Source: Letharia columbiana
Lineage: Eukaryota > Ascomycota > Lecanoromycetes > Lecanorales > Parmeliaceae
Assembly: GCF_014066305.1 (NCBI RefSeq)
Contig: NW_023501036.1
Coordinates: 1,003,501-1,067,500 of the forward strand
Length of the DNA stretch: 64,000 bases
Direction: 5' to 3'
Positions 13,947-24,825 of this stretch are shown piece by piece (the stretch's first letter is position 1; each line of letters opens with the position of its first letter). The translations under genes and the position numbers were made by a program. The notes under the pieces were generated by a model. It worked only from the letters and a program-made list of their open reading frames with translations. It did no database searches and was not told the origin of the DNA.

Positions 13947-14488
13947 TTCTCCTCTAGAATAAAGATATTAAAAAGTATTTCTTTAATACGCTTACGCTTA
14001 ATACTAAAGCTTTCTTCTATATTATTAAAATTAATTATAATAATTTAAATCTTTTTTTTTTTTTATTCGATATAAACTTTTTAGACTTTAGGTAAAAAAC
14101 TTGATTTAATATTTAATAAAGGAATATCTAAATTTATATTCGGCGGTCTTATATAAAAGATAAGTTTCGCGATTAATTTTCGAATCGCCGATTTTATAGT
14201 ATTTAGTGAACTACTTATCTTTACTCTTATTATTACTATTTTAAATAGCGTATATAATAATATTATCGTCTTTAAATAATAGTAAATAAATCTCTTTATT
14301 TATCGCGATATAAATAATCTTATTAAATTTAATAATCTTATCGTTATATAGCTTATAAGTCTAAATATAAATTATTACGAAGATATTAAAAGAGTTCTCG
14401 AGTTTTATAAGAAAGAGTTAAATTAGAAAAGGCTCTAATAAAGCGAGTAATTTATATAGATTAGCGATTTCGATAATAATCTTATAAA
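13947..14488. other. RIP-degraded DNA, unassigned target of a Copia insertion
   Basis: AT-rich with no coding signal. This is the left half of the DNA into which the complete Copia at 14,494-22,268 inserted; the sequence continues at 22,274 after the target duplication. It could belong to the minus-strand Copia remnant to the right, but I saw no diagnostic motif. Confidence 0.45.
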
Positions 14489-14493
14489 AATTC

Positions 14494-14644
14494 TGTTGGA
14501 ATTCGGATCACGTGACTCTTGGCGTCTTGGCGATCACGTGACATAGTCATGTGATACGCCTTAGTATATTTATATCTAGTCGCTCTTTTCTTTTATAGAA
14601 CTCTTTAATTAATATAACTAAGTATTCTATCTTATATTTTAATA
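14494..14644 (+). repeat. Copia 5' LTR
   Basis: Starts TGTTGGAATTCGG and ends TTTTAATA. It keeps one TCACGTGA palindrome with an adjacent TGACTC, plus mutated versions of two more palindromes. Followed directly by the primer-binding site GATTATAAGTCTAAAC. Confidence 0.95.
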
Positions 14645-14660
14645 GATTATAAGTCTAAAC
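14645..14660 (+). other. Primer-binding site (initiator tRNA-Met type)
   Basis: The bases GATTATAAG directly after the 5' LTR are GGTTATGAG with two G-to-A changes. GGTTATGAG is complementary to the anticodon arm of initiator tRNA-Met. Priming by an internal half-tRNA is established for Drosophila copia; applying it here is inference. Confidence 0.65.
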
Positions 14661-16268
14661 TTTATTTAATAACTATTTTAATTATTTTATAATTTATCTA
14701 TTATCTACTATAGCTATAGCTATTTTTAATATATTTATTATATTAATATTTATTAAATAGTAATAATTATAATCGCGGAGGATCTCTTTCTTTAATCTTT
14801 ATAATATAGGTATTTTTTACTTTAAGATAATTATTCTAACTAGATAATATATATTAAATACGCTTTTAATAGAAAGAATAAAGGTTATAAGTAAGAGGGG
14901 GCTATATCGAAATTATTAATATATTAATATATTATATTAATAATTTAGCGTATAAACTTTTATATCGCTTTTAATATAAAGTAATTTTAGATAAATTAAA
15001 GTATATTATATTTAATTATATAATACCGAAGTTATTATACGCCGTAATAGAGTATTATACGCTTATATCTTTTCGTTATATAGTTATTATAACTACTAGA
15101 ATATTACTAATTTCCTTATATTAAATAAAATACGCTAAAGATAAGAGATAATATATTTATATTCTTATATTTCGTTATATTAAAAATTAATAATAAGCAA
15201 TAAGACTCTAATATCTTATTATATAATTTCTATAATAAAGGCTAAAATCTAGTCTAAGATAATGATATAACGCTAAAAAAGAAAATAATCTATATCTCGC
15301 GTATTAAGTATATTAATATATAAAGAAAAATTATTTTTTAACGTAATAATCGAAGAATAATTATTCTCTATATTTATAAAAATAAAATAATTTTATAAAA
15401 AAGCTTTAATTAGATTTAATAAGTAAGCGAAATAAAATTATAAGTAATCTCGTATTTAATCTTAATTAATTTCTTTAATAAAAGAGTTAATTAATAGATA
15501 ATATTATATTATAAATATAATAAAAGATAATTAAGATAATCGCGATAATAGTATAAAAAATTTAATTTAATTAAATTTTCTCTTAAGTATAAAGAGAGAT
15601 AATCTTTCTTTAAATTATTATATATTTATATTATATTTCCCCCTAATATCTATAAATTAAAGCTTATCTTTTTAAAGTATTATTAATTATATTATAAATT
15701 ATAATATAAGATTTCTTTCTAAATAACGTTTTAAATTATATTAAGCTAATTTTAAAGCTCTATAAAACTTTCTTTATACGCTTTAAATAATTATAAATAT
15801 TTTAGATATAGATAGTATCGATAGTAAGTATACTCTAATTTCTTATATTAATTCTATTATTATATTAAGTTAATTTATTTTCGAATTATTACTAGACTTA
15901 ATCTTAGATAAAAAGCTTTTTAAATTTATAATAAAGCTAGTTTTATTAATATTATTTATTTTATTTATTTTATTAAGCCTTACTATATCGTAAATCTTAT
16001 TTTTAAATTTAAGCTCTTATTAATACTTTACTCTATTAAACTCTAAAAATTAAATTAATTCTTTATAAATAGTATTATATTTATTAATATTAAGCTTTCG
16101 ACTAATTTAAGCTAACTTTATTAAATTCCTATATTTAAAAACGCTTCTAATTATTATAAATAAAAGCGAGATATATAAGATTTCTTTATTTTATTAAATT
16201 TTTAATACTATATTAAAATTAATATAATTTAATTAATTTCTTATTTAGCGATTATCGTAAGGACCGTA

Positions 16269-16452
16269 TGTTACAATACTAGCCCCTTCGGCTATCGCAT
16301 AACATGTCGCGTATTACCAGGGCTAGTAATTACCAGCCACCATCAGCCACCTGTTTTATGTACATAAATATCCGTACATCCCATGAATCAATAATCAGTC
16401 TTTCAGTCACAATCATTCAATTTCTAACATGTCTGGTATCCTACTTTCAACA
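16269..16452 (+). repeat. TRIM 5' LTR
   Basis: Begins TGTTACAATACTAG and ends TTTCAACA. It contains a small hairpin TAGCC-CCTTC-GGCTA near its start. Otherwise identical to the 3' LTR except for two bases. Confidence 0.95.
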
Positions 16453-16464
16453 GGTTATGAGCCC
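16453..16464 (+). other. TRIM primer-binding site, initiator tRNA-Met anticodon arm
   Basis: GGTTATGAGCCC follows the LTR directly. It is the exact complement of GGGCTCATAACC, the anticodon arm of initiator tRNA-Met as I know it from yeast. The first nine bases match the unmutated form of the Copia primer site in this window. Confidence 0.75.
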
Positions 16465-16555
16465 GGAAGCGGGCAGGGCAGTATCAAAACATCCTTGCAC
16501 TTCCTAAGAGATATCAAACTAAGTCTTCGGTGATCGTTTTAAATAGATACACCTC

Positions 16556-16610
16556 ATGGCGACAGCCCATTTTTTTGGCTCGTACCCACCGACGAGAGGG
16601 CTGTCGCCAT
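16556..16610 (+). other. Strong hairpin in TRIM internal region
   Basis: Perfect 13-bp inverted arms (ATGGCGACAGCCC and its complement) enclose 29 bases, in which CTCGT and ACGAG can form an inner stem. The older copy has the same structure in mutated form near 38,105-38,160. It lies shortly after the primer site, where packaging and dimerisation signals of LTR elements are usually placed; that role is a guess. Confidence 0.75.
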
Positions 16611-16887
16611 TCAATCCCTACACAAAAAATGTCGAACTAAAATCCTCATTTCATCCGAGGTCCCGAAATCAATACGGATAAAAAACCCTCATACCATTCC
16701 GAGGACCCGAAACGGGTATTTAAAAGCCCCGGCACTCTTCCTATTTTCCCCATCGGGGTTTTTTATAGGTTTAACGAGGCCGGGCAAATAATCAATCCCG
16801 AATACAAAGCGTGGATTTGGAAACTGATACATATGGGATACGGTGTGCTGGGGTTTAGAGAATCTAGCTTCTGGGGCTGTCGGGGAG

Positions 16888-17071
16888 TATTACAATACCA
16901 GCCCCTTCGGCTATCGCATAACATGTCGCGTATTACCAGGGCTAGTAATTACCAGCCACCATCAGCCACCTGTTTTATGTACATAAATATCCGTACATCC
17001 CATGAATCAATAATCAGTCTTTCAGTCACAATCATTCAATTTCTAACATGTCTGGTATCCTACTTTCAACA
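16888..17071 (+). repeat. TRIM 3' LTR
   Basis: Begins TATTACAATACCAG (TG changed to TA) and ends TTTCAACA. The preceding G-rich CGGGGAG is the likely polypurine tract. Confidence 0.95.
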
Positions 17072-17076
17072 CCGTA

Positions 17077-20000
17077 ATCGAATAACAACTTATAAGAAAT
17101 ATCTTTAAAGTTATTATTAATATAAATATTATAATATAGACTAAAGCGTATTATAAACTCTATATTATAATAAAAACTCGCTATAAAAATAATTCGCGCG
17201 ATTTTATTAAGAGCTATATTAACGCTATAGTCGTCTAAAAGAATTTAAAAAAATATAAACCTCGCGAATTAGATATTCTTAGCTTTATTATTTAAAAACT
17301 AAAGTTTCTTACTTTTATTATTTATAAAAATAAATTATAAATTTATATTAATTAGTTTATTAGTCTATTATATAAGATTAATAATCTATCTAAGAAATTT
17401 CCTTTTACTATTAATAAGAATTAAAAGATTTATTATTTTTATAAAGACTTAGATAGCTAATATACTTAGTATTCTAAGATCTATAATTAGAATTATAACT
17501 CTTATAATAAAGATAAGTCTTTTAAATTTACGCTAGCTTATACTAGAATATAATAATTTAATATTATTTTTAATTTTATTATCTTTACTAAATCCTTTAA
17601 TATTTATATAATAATTATCTATATTAAAATAGATATTTATATACTTATTTCTATAACGTCTATATTAATTAAATATTATATTTAAGACAATATTAATTTT
17701 ATTAACTCTTATATCTAGATATAAATTTATAAATTCTATACTATTTATAATAAAGACTTTTATTTTATTAAAAAGTACTTTAAATAATTAAAGTGTAAAT
17801 ATATTTATAAAGAATCTTAAGTTTCTAGAAATAGAGGTCGTGATAGCTATAATAGCTAAGATAAAAAAAAAATTAAGAAGATAATAATATTAATATTAAA
17901 TTTAAGCTTAAAAAGTCTAAGAAGAAGAAGAATTAATTTTTTAATATTAAGATAGTTATTATAACTATCTAATCTATAATAGCGCGCTATTTCATTATTT
18001 ATATCGCTATTATATTTATATTTATCGCTAACTTCTAAATATTAAATAATAAAATCTATAAATCTTTTAAGATTAAATTCTTAAATAGAGTTTTTATTAT
18101 TATACTTTTTATTATAATAATAATATTCTCTCTTTAGCTCTATAATTATATATATATATAATATATTATTTATAATTTTTTAATCTTTAAAATCTTCTCT
18201 AAATTTTAGAAATCTTATTTTATTAATAGATTTATCGATAATAGCTATATAACTATCGACTTTAATAATATTAATTTTAAATATAAAATAAAGGATATTA
18301 AGCGTATTTAAACTCTTAATAATATTTAATATATATTAAAGTATAGCTTTAATCTAATTTTTAAAAGATAATTAAAAAAATAATAATACTCGCTTTCTTT
18401 TATTCTTAATGATCTTTCTATAAAAAAATAGTAATTTTTCTTTAAATATATCTAAAGTCGCCTTTATACACTTAATATTTAAAAAAATACTTCTCTAGCC
18501 TTAGCCGTTATTAATAAAGAAATTCCCACTTATAATAAGTTTTTTATTAAGTTTATAAAGCTTTTTAATAAGTAAAAGTCTCGAATTAATAAGAATACTC
18601 TATATATATAATATATTTATATAAATTATTTAGATACTTAGAATATTAAGAAGATAATTAAAATATATATTAAAATAGATCTTTTTAAATCTTCTCTTAA
18701 TAATATTATAAGTTATACTCTATAGCTAACCTTAAAATAAAGCCTTATAAACGCTATATTATTCTTAAAAGATAGAAAAATAACTTAATTTATATCGATC
18801 TTTAGAGATTATTTAACGCTTTTTATAATAACTATATATTTATAATTATCTTTTTAAATAATTTCACTCTTCGCTTTAATATCTACCTTCTATTAAATAA
18901 ATTTAATAAGTTTATTCTTATTATATTTAAGTTTTTCCTCAATAATATAGAATATAGCGATTATCGTTATATTTATCTTCGCTTTAATTATAATATAAAA
19001 AATTAAAATTATAAAATAAAAGCCTTTTATCTATTTAAGAGAATTATCTAAAAAAATATTATATTAAAAAACTTTTAAATAAATAATAAGTTTAAATAAT
19101 TAGGCGTTATTATTTAATATAAAATTAATATAATATTTAAGAAAAGCGATCTATTATAGAAGTATTAGATTAAATTTATTTATATTAAAAATTATTTATA
19201 TAATTATTAACCTATTACTAGATAAAATATTACTTCTTTTAAAATTTATATTAATTTTTCTTTTAATATTTCTTATCTATATATTATTAAATAAATAGAT
19301 TTCTATTAAATTATATTTAAGATTATTAATTCAAAAAAATATTAAAACTATATAATTAAGAGATAATTTATAAACTATTAAGATTATTTTTATTATATAC
19401 TCTTAAATAATAATAAAATTATTATTATCTTTAATATTAAATAATTTAATAATATTTCTTTTAAGTTTATATTCTTTATTTTAAAGAAGAATATATATAA
19501 TAATATTAAAACGATAGTCTATCGTAACGGTCGCCGGCTTATTAAAACTATTAATTATTCCGAGAATTACTATTTCTCTTTATCTATAATTTTAAAAAAA
19601 ATTATTAAAAGAGATAAGTAACTTTCGTTAAAGATAAAGCTAATAATTTATTTAATTTTATTTAAATTTTTAAAAAGGCTTAATTAATAGTCTTAGCTAA
19701 CTTAAAGCCTTTAGAATAGTAATTATCTAATATATTTAATAATAAAATACTCTTTATAACTCTTATAATAGCGTTTTTTAGATCTATTACTCGCTTTATA
19801 AGCGATTATAATCTAATTTTAGCGACGAGTTACTTATTTAATACCTTAAGAGTATATAAAAAACTTTCTTTAGATCCCTTAACGCTATTAATAAAAGCCT
19901 TCTCTTTTAAATTCTATAAATCTTAAATCTATAAGAAAACTATATCGAACTCTTACTATAAGATATATTAAGAAATTACTATAGAGAAAGAAGTTAACTC

Positions 20001-21720
20001 GCTTACTATTAATAGAATTTAGACTTTAATAGATTTCTTATTAAATATATATATTTTAAGAGATTAATAGATTTATAAGTTTAAGCGTAGTCTTATAGAG
20101 GAGATTATATAATATAAAGCTCGCTAAATTATTTATAACTTTAAATAATAAAAAGAAATCGATTTTAATAAAATCTTTATCTTTATTATTAAGTCTATAA
20201 ATTATAAAGTAATCTTTATATTAATAACTATTTTAAATTAAAAGCTTAAATAAATAGATATTAAAATCGTCTTTCTATATAGCGATATTAAGAAGATAAT
20301 TTATATTATTTAATCTATTAGCTTTAAGATTAAAGGCTAAAAGAATAAAATATATAAATTTATTAAGATACTTTACGATCTAAAGTAATCCTCTAAAGTT
20401 TAATATAATATTTTTATAATCTATTTAAAGAAATTAGATTTTAAATCTATTATTATTAACCTCTCTATATTTACTAATAATACTATTATTATCGCTATTT
20501 ACGTAAATAATATTCTATTTATAAATCTTAATAAAACTAAAATATAGAGTATTAAGAATAAGCTTAATAAGAAATTCGAGATAATCGATTTAAGATTTTA
20601 TATCTATTATCTTAATATAATAATTATTAAAAATTATATTAATCGAATCCTACGTCTTAGTTAAAAAGACTATATTAAAAAGTTTTTAAAAAAATATAAT
20701 ATATTAAGCTTTACGCTATTACCCACTTTTATTAATAGCGATAAATTTTATATCGCTAAAGATAATTTTATCTCTATCGATTAATCTCGCTATATTTATT
20801 AATTAATTATAAAATTATTTATATATATAATACTAAATACTTAATTTAATCTTATATTTATTATCTTAATAATCTCTAGATATATCTTAAACCTTAATAA
20901 ATCTTATTAAAAGATTATTAAGTATATCTTTCGATATCTAAATAATATTAAAAACTAATAATTAATATTTAGAGGAGATTTAAAATTACTTATTAATTAT
21001 ATAAATATAAACTAGATAAATAATTAAGATACTTAATATTCTATCTCTAATTATATTTTTAATATAAATAATACTATTATTAATTAATTATCGAAATAAT
21101 AATTTATTATAGCGCTATTCTCTTATAAGATTAAATATATTAATTAGATATAGACTATTAAGAAGATAGTTTAATTATATAAACTTTTTAATTAACTTAA
21201 TTTTAGCACTAAGTATATATAGACTATTATTATTTATTATAATAATTAAAGTATTATAATTCTTATTAAAAATCCTTAATTTTATACGCGTATTAAGTAT
21301 ATTAATATTTAATATTATTATATATAAGAATAAGTTATTACTAATATTATTACTCTTAAGTATATTTTTATTAAATAATAAATAATTAATAAATTTACTA
21401 AGGTACTATCTAAGAATAAATTTAAAAAGTTTTATATATTAATTAAATTAAAATATCGTTTATAATATTACTTATTTAGGGAAATTAACTTCTACTTTAA
21501 AGAAGCTATTTTATTAATCCCCGCAATTTAAGTAATTTATTTAAGCCGCCCGCCGAGCCTTAGACTTAATACTCTACGGACTCGCTATTTTATATCGAAA
21601 TAGCTATTTCTTTAGCGCTATTACCGCTATCGCTACTAAATCTTTAAAACTCTTTCGAGATACCCTTATCTATATTACTACCACTATTAGCCACTATTAT
21701 TAAGAATTAGATACCTAGAA
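17077..21720 (+). pseudogene. Copia gag-pol remnant: integrase, reverse transcriptase, RNase H
   Basis: Coding part of the complete Copia copy, read across many stops. The reverse transcriptase start lies near 20,020-20,300 (IDFNKIFIFIIKSINYK). The catalytic box reads Y-V-N-N at 20,500-20,511 in place of YVDD. RNase H ends with a KHINIQYYYI block near 21,284-21,330, the usual last motif of Ty1/Copia polyproteins. Integrase should lie at about 18,400-19,500 by order, but its zinc and catalytic residues are not readable. The product would have been a polyprotein processed in virus-like particles. Confidence 0.85.
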
Positions 21721-22117
21721 TAACTCCGCAAGAGCCTTACAGCCGGTCGCAATGTGTGGGACGGAGAATTTCTTCCAATCATTTTATTCAGTCACCCCCA
21801 CGAGGCCTTGAATTAATCGATTTTTGGTGTGTACTAGATGACCTAGAAATAAAATTTTCGAAAAACCGTTTTTTGATAAAAAGTGGAATTTGGGGGTTTG
21901 ATATAGTCGTTTTTAGATTTCGACTTTTTACTTTAGGCACCCGGCGCTATACTTACTTTAGCTACTCAGCTTAGATTTCACTTTAGCTACTTGGCGCTAA
22001 ACTCTAGCGAAAAATCGACTAAGTTATTTTCACCTTATCTACCCAATTTTGATACTATTAGCGTTAAACTTCGTATCTACCGGATTTCGCGTATAAAAGA
22101 ATATATACGAAGGGGAG
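21721..22117 (+). other. Copia 3' noncoding tail, weakly RIP-mutated
   Basis: GC and CA/TG content jump after the RNase H end. It holds the conserved tail block (ATTTTATTCAG, later AAAAACCG and AAAAAGTGGAATTTG), then about three 25-bp repeats built on CTACTTGGCGCTAAACT, then the purine tract GAAGGGGAG. A 72-codon open frame at 21,756-21,974 lies inside and is a chance frame. Confidence 0.7.
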
Positions 22118-22268
22118 TGTTGGAATTCGGATCACATAACTCTTGGCGTCTTGGCGATCATGTGACATAATCACGTGACACGCCTTAGTATGTTCATATC
22201 TAGTCGCTCTTTCCTTTCATAGAACTCTTTAGTTAATATAACTAAGTATTCTACCTCATATTTTAACA
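22118..22268 (+). repeat. Copia 3' LTR, best-preserved ends
   Basis: This copy keeps both canonical ends, TGTTGGAATTC at the start and TTTTAACA at the finish, and so defines the LTR limits of the family (151 bp). Confidence 0.95.
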
Positions 22269-22273
22269 AATTC

Positions 22274-23965
22274 TTTTTATATTAGTAAACGCCTTTTTTA
22301 AAAATAAGAATAATATTAAGTAATTAGCGAATTAACTTTATATAGAGCTTAAAATCTTTAGATTTATAATATTTAACGATAGCGTTAAATATTATTTAAG
22401 AATTTTTATTATTATAATTAATCTCGATTAGCTAGCAATTACTATATTTAAAATATTAGAAAATAATTATATAAATCTTAAACTTAATAATTTTAATAAA
22501 GAATAAAAGATTATTAAGTATTAATTAGCTCTTAATATCTTATCTCTATCTAATATATTTTATATTAAATTCTAGAATAATAATAGAGATTAAAGGGAAA
22601 CTACTACTATTAGATTAAAATTAATTAAAGATATTAGTTATAAAACGCTATAATTAATTATTTAGATTTATTATCGTTAAAAGATAGTTTAGATAAAAAT
22701 ATATAGAATATTAATAGAGAGAGTGATAACGACGATAATAATAGTAATTTAGTTATTATTTTAAATAAGGTTATAGAATTAAAGAAAGATTCTAAAAATA
22801 ACTTCGAAGTAAGTATAATAGGCGTTTTAATATAAAGGTTAAATAGCTTAATATCGCTTATAGAGCTAAATATATCTTCGCTAACTTTAGATTTAAGATT
22901 AATAAAGCTATTATTTAATAAAATAGTAAAAGTAAAATAGATACTCTAATTATTATTAGAGTTTTTAAAGATCTTATTAATACTAGTTAACTATCGTCTT
23001 TAAGCTTTAAGTTCTTATATAAAAGATAAAAAGTATTTATATTTAGAGCTATAATAGATATAAATAATATAATTAAAATAAAAGATACTTAGTAATAAAA
23101 ATAATTATAAATAAAAGCTAATTTCTAGTAAGATTATATAGAGTGTAATTATTATAGATATATAAATCTTCTTTTTAAAGGGGAATTAGCACTCTTTTTA
23201 TATTATTTATTTAAAGATTTAAATCTAAAATATTTATATCGCTAACTACTATTATAAAACTTCGAAAATTATTTTAACTTTATAATTATAATAATAGAAT
23301 ATAAAAAAATATAAAAAAAGAATTCGATAATAGAGCCTTAGTCTTCTTTTTTAAGGGGCTTCTAAAGGCTTAAAAGCTAATATTAATAAGATATTCTTAT
23401 TATTTTAATCTTAGTAGATTTATAAGTATATTAAATAATAGTAATATTAGCTTTAAAATATTTTAGATTATAATTAGATTATTAATATTAATATTTAACT
23501 ATTTTTAGTTAATAATTTTTAATTTAATAGTTAATATTAATATAAAATAACTTTATTTTTAATAAAGTTAAATATTTTAATTTAGTAAAGGCTAGTAAGA
23601 TTTAAAGGATTTTAGTAATATAACTCGATTATATAGCGATATAATTATATACTTAATATATTTAGCGAGTTTAATATTTCGATTAAAGGCGATATATTTT
23701 AGCTCGCTTAGAATAAAGATGAAAATAGCTTTTAGCCCCTTATATTATTAGCTAATTATACTTATTTAAGTCTATAACTATTTTAAAAAAAAGAAATATC
23801 TCTATTAAGAAGATTAAAAGAATATCTCTATAGTTATTATTATCTTTATATAATATACTTTAGATATTATAAGATAGATACTAAAAGCTTTAAAATAGTC
23901 GTAGTTATAGAGGTAAATAGTAGTTATAATATAATAGTTATCGGGTAAAGCTTAGACTTATAATC
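22274..23965 (-). pseudogene. 5' internal part of a minus-strand Copia element
   Basis: It lies inside (to the left of) the minus-strand 5' LTR at 23,966-24,114 and starts with a primer-binding site at its right edge (GATTATAAGTCTAAG on the minus strand). It should therefore hold gag. No conserved motif can be read, and the sequence differs from the gag regions of the other copies, so this is a divergent subfamily. The left limit is unclear, because the DNA runs on into the target of the 14,494-22,268 insertion. Confidence 0.5.
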
Positions 23966-24114
23966 TATAGAAATATAAGATAAGATACTTAGTTATTAAC
24001 TATGGAGTTACTATAGAGAAAAGAGTAATTAAATATAAATACGCTAAGGCGTATTACGTGACTATATTATATAATCGCCAAGACGCCAAGAGTCACGTAA
24101 TTCGAATTTCAATA
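23966..24114 (-). repeat. Lone Copia 5' LTR, minus strand
   Basis: The 149-bp reverse complement of the family LTR, ending AATTTCAATA (TGTTGAAATT on the minus strand). Sequence of repeat X begins directly after it, so this Copia inserted into X copy 2. The possible target duplication TTAGA has no detected partner. Confidence 0.9.
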
Positions 24115-24652
24115 TTAGACGAAGATAAAGTTATATTCTCTATAGAAATCGATGCTTTTATTATAATTCGAACTGGAGATTAGAAAATATAATTATTCTT
24201 TTATAAATAATTTTATTTTTTAATAGGAATAGCCTTAGCTAGTAAAGTAAGTAATTTCTTAGCGAGTACTATAGGCGATATTTGCGTAGTAAGCTATTTC
24301 TTTTCTTAGCGATTTCTTATAGGGTTAATAGAAATGCGGGTATCGTATTCTACTATAAGATTCTTTGCTTTTAAGAGGGTATATAGTAGATACTAAGTAT
24401 TATACTCTTTATTACTATTCTTTTAATATACTAGATTTTTAAGATTTTTTCTTATTTCTTATCTATTATTTAGCTTCTTAATTTTAAATAGTAGAAATCT
24501 AATAGTAAGATCTAGATTTATCTAGTTTTCTCCTTCTTTTTTTACTAATTATAGCGAATATAATTTTCTATAATAAGAATCTTTAAACTAATTTAAAATA
24601 GATTTTAATTAAATTATAGATATTATAGAATAAATATATATAATATTTAAAA
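24115..24652. mobile_element. Repeat X copy 2, first piece
   Basis: Aligns with about 2,970-3,515 of copy 1, most clearly from the shared GATATTTGCGTAGTAAGC block onward. Its right end, followed by the GATTT target site, joins the piece at 31,784 once the Copia element is removed. Confidence 0.75.
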
Positions 24653-24657
24653 GATTT

Positions 24658-24809
24658 TGTTGAAATTCGGATCACGTGACTCTTGGCGTCTTGGCGGTCA
24701 CGTGACTACGTCACGTGACACGCCTTAGCGCGCCCGTGTTAAGTCGCTCTTTTCTTCTATAGAACTCTATAGTTAATATAACTAAGTATTTTATCTTTAT
24801 ATTTTAATA
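24658..24809 (+). repeat. Copia 5' LTR with three TCACGTGA palindromes
   Basis: Starts TGTTGAAATTCGG and ends TTTTAATA. Perfect TCACGTGA octamers lie at 24,672-24,679, 24,698-24,705 and 24,711-24,718; the first runs into TGACTC. CACGTG contains CpA on both strands, so its survival shows little RIP in this LTR. Confidence 0.95.
24672..24718. promoter_or_regulatory. Triple E-box (TCACGTGA) cluster in Copia LTR
   Basis: Three palindromic octamers within 47 bp, the first overlapping TGACTC. CACGTG is the usual target of bHLH factors and TGACTC the core of Gcn4/CpcA sites in fungi. The same trio is present at 31,627-31,778 (partly mutated) and, in reverse, at 39,933-39,979. A role in LTR transcription is inferred. 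Confidence 0.5.
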
Positions 24810-24825
24810 GGTTATAAGTCTAAAC
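24810..24825 (+). other. Primer-binding site
   Basis: GGTTATAAGTCTAAAC directly follows the LTR. GGTTAT(G/A)AG matches the complement of the initiator tRNA-Met anticodon arm, as in the TRIM. Confidence 0.65.

Larger units (their letters stand above)
16269..17071 (+). mobile_element. Young TRIM (non-autonomous mini LTR retrotransposon)
   Basis: Two direct 184-bp LTRs differ at only two positions (TG/TA at base 2 and CTAG/CCAG near base 12), both RIP-type transitions. They enclose 435 bp of internal DNA. The 5-bp target duplication CCGTA is perfect (16,264-16,268 and 17,072-17,076). Base use is unlike the surroundings: CA and TG are common and GC is high, so the copy has hardly been touched by RIP and is the youngest insertion seen. 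The internal part has a primer-binding site, a strong hairpin and about 1.5 units of a roughly 50-bp repeat, but no gag or pol. Short open frames across the LTRs are chance frames. Movement must rely on proteins from another element, probably Copia. Confidence 0.95.
14494..22268 (+). mobile_element. Complete but RIP-inactivated Ty1/Copia element
   Basis: Two direct 151-bp LTRs bound the element, and the perfect target duplication AATTC flanks it (14,489-14,493 and 22,269-22,273), so both ends are exact. Inside, in order, are a primer-binding site, a degenerate gag region, integrase, reverse transcriptase, RNase H, a less mutated 3' tail and a purine tract (GAAGGGGAG) before the 3' LTR. A TRIM element is nested in the gag region. 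Without that insertion the length is about 6.97 kb, close to the 7.12 kb of the copy at 24,658. Differences between the two LTRs are transitions. All coding frames are closed by many stops. Confidence 0.95.

Noticed and set aside
16304..16507. Open frame of 67 codons
   Set aside because: Lies across a TRIM LTR and the primer site; the same peptide start recurs in the other LTR at 16,833-17,108. It is a chance frame in LTR sequence.
16833..17108. Open frame of 91 codons
   Set aside because: Runs from the TRIM internal end through the 3' LTR and past the target duplication into old DNA, so it cannot be an inherited gene.
21756..21974. Open frame of 72 codons
   Set aside because: Lies in the Copia 3' noncoding tail; homologous tails at 12,600, 31,200 and 63,300 do not keep the frame open.
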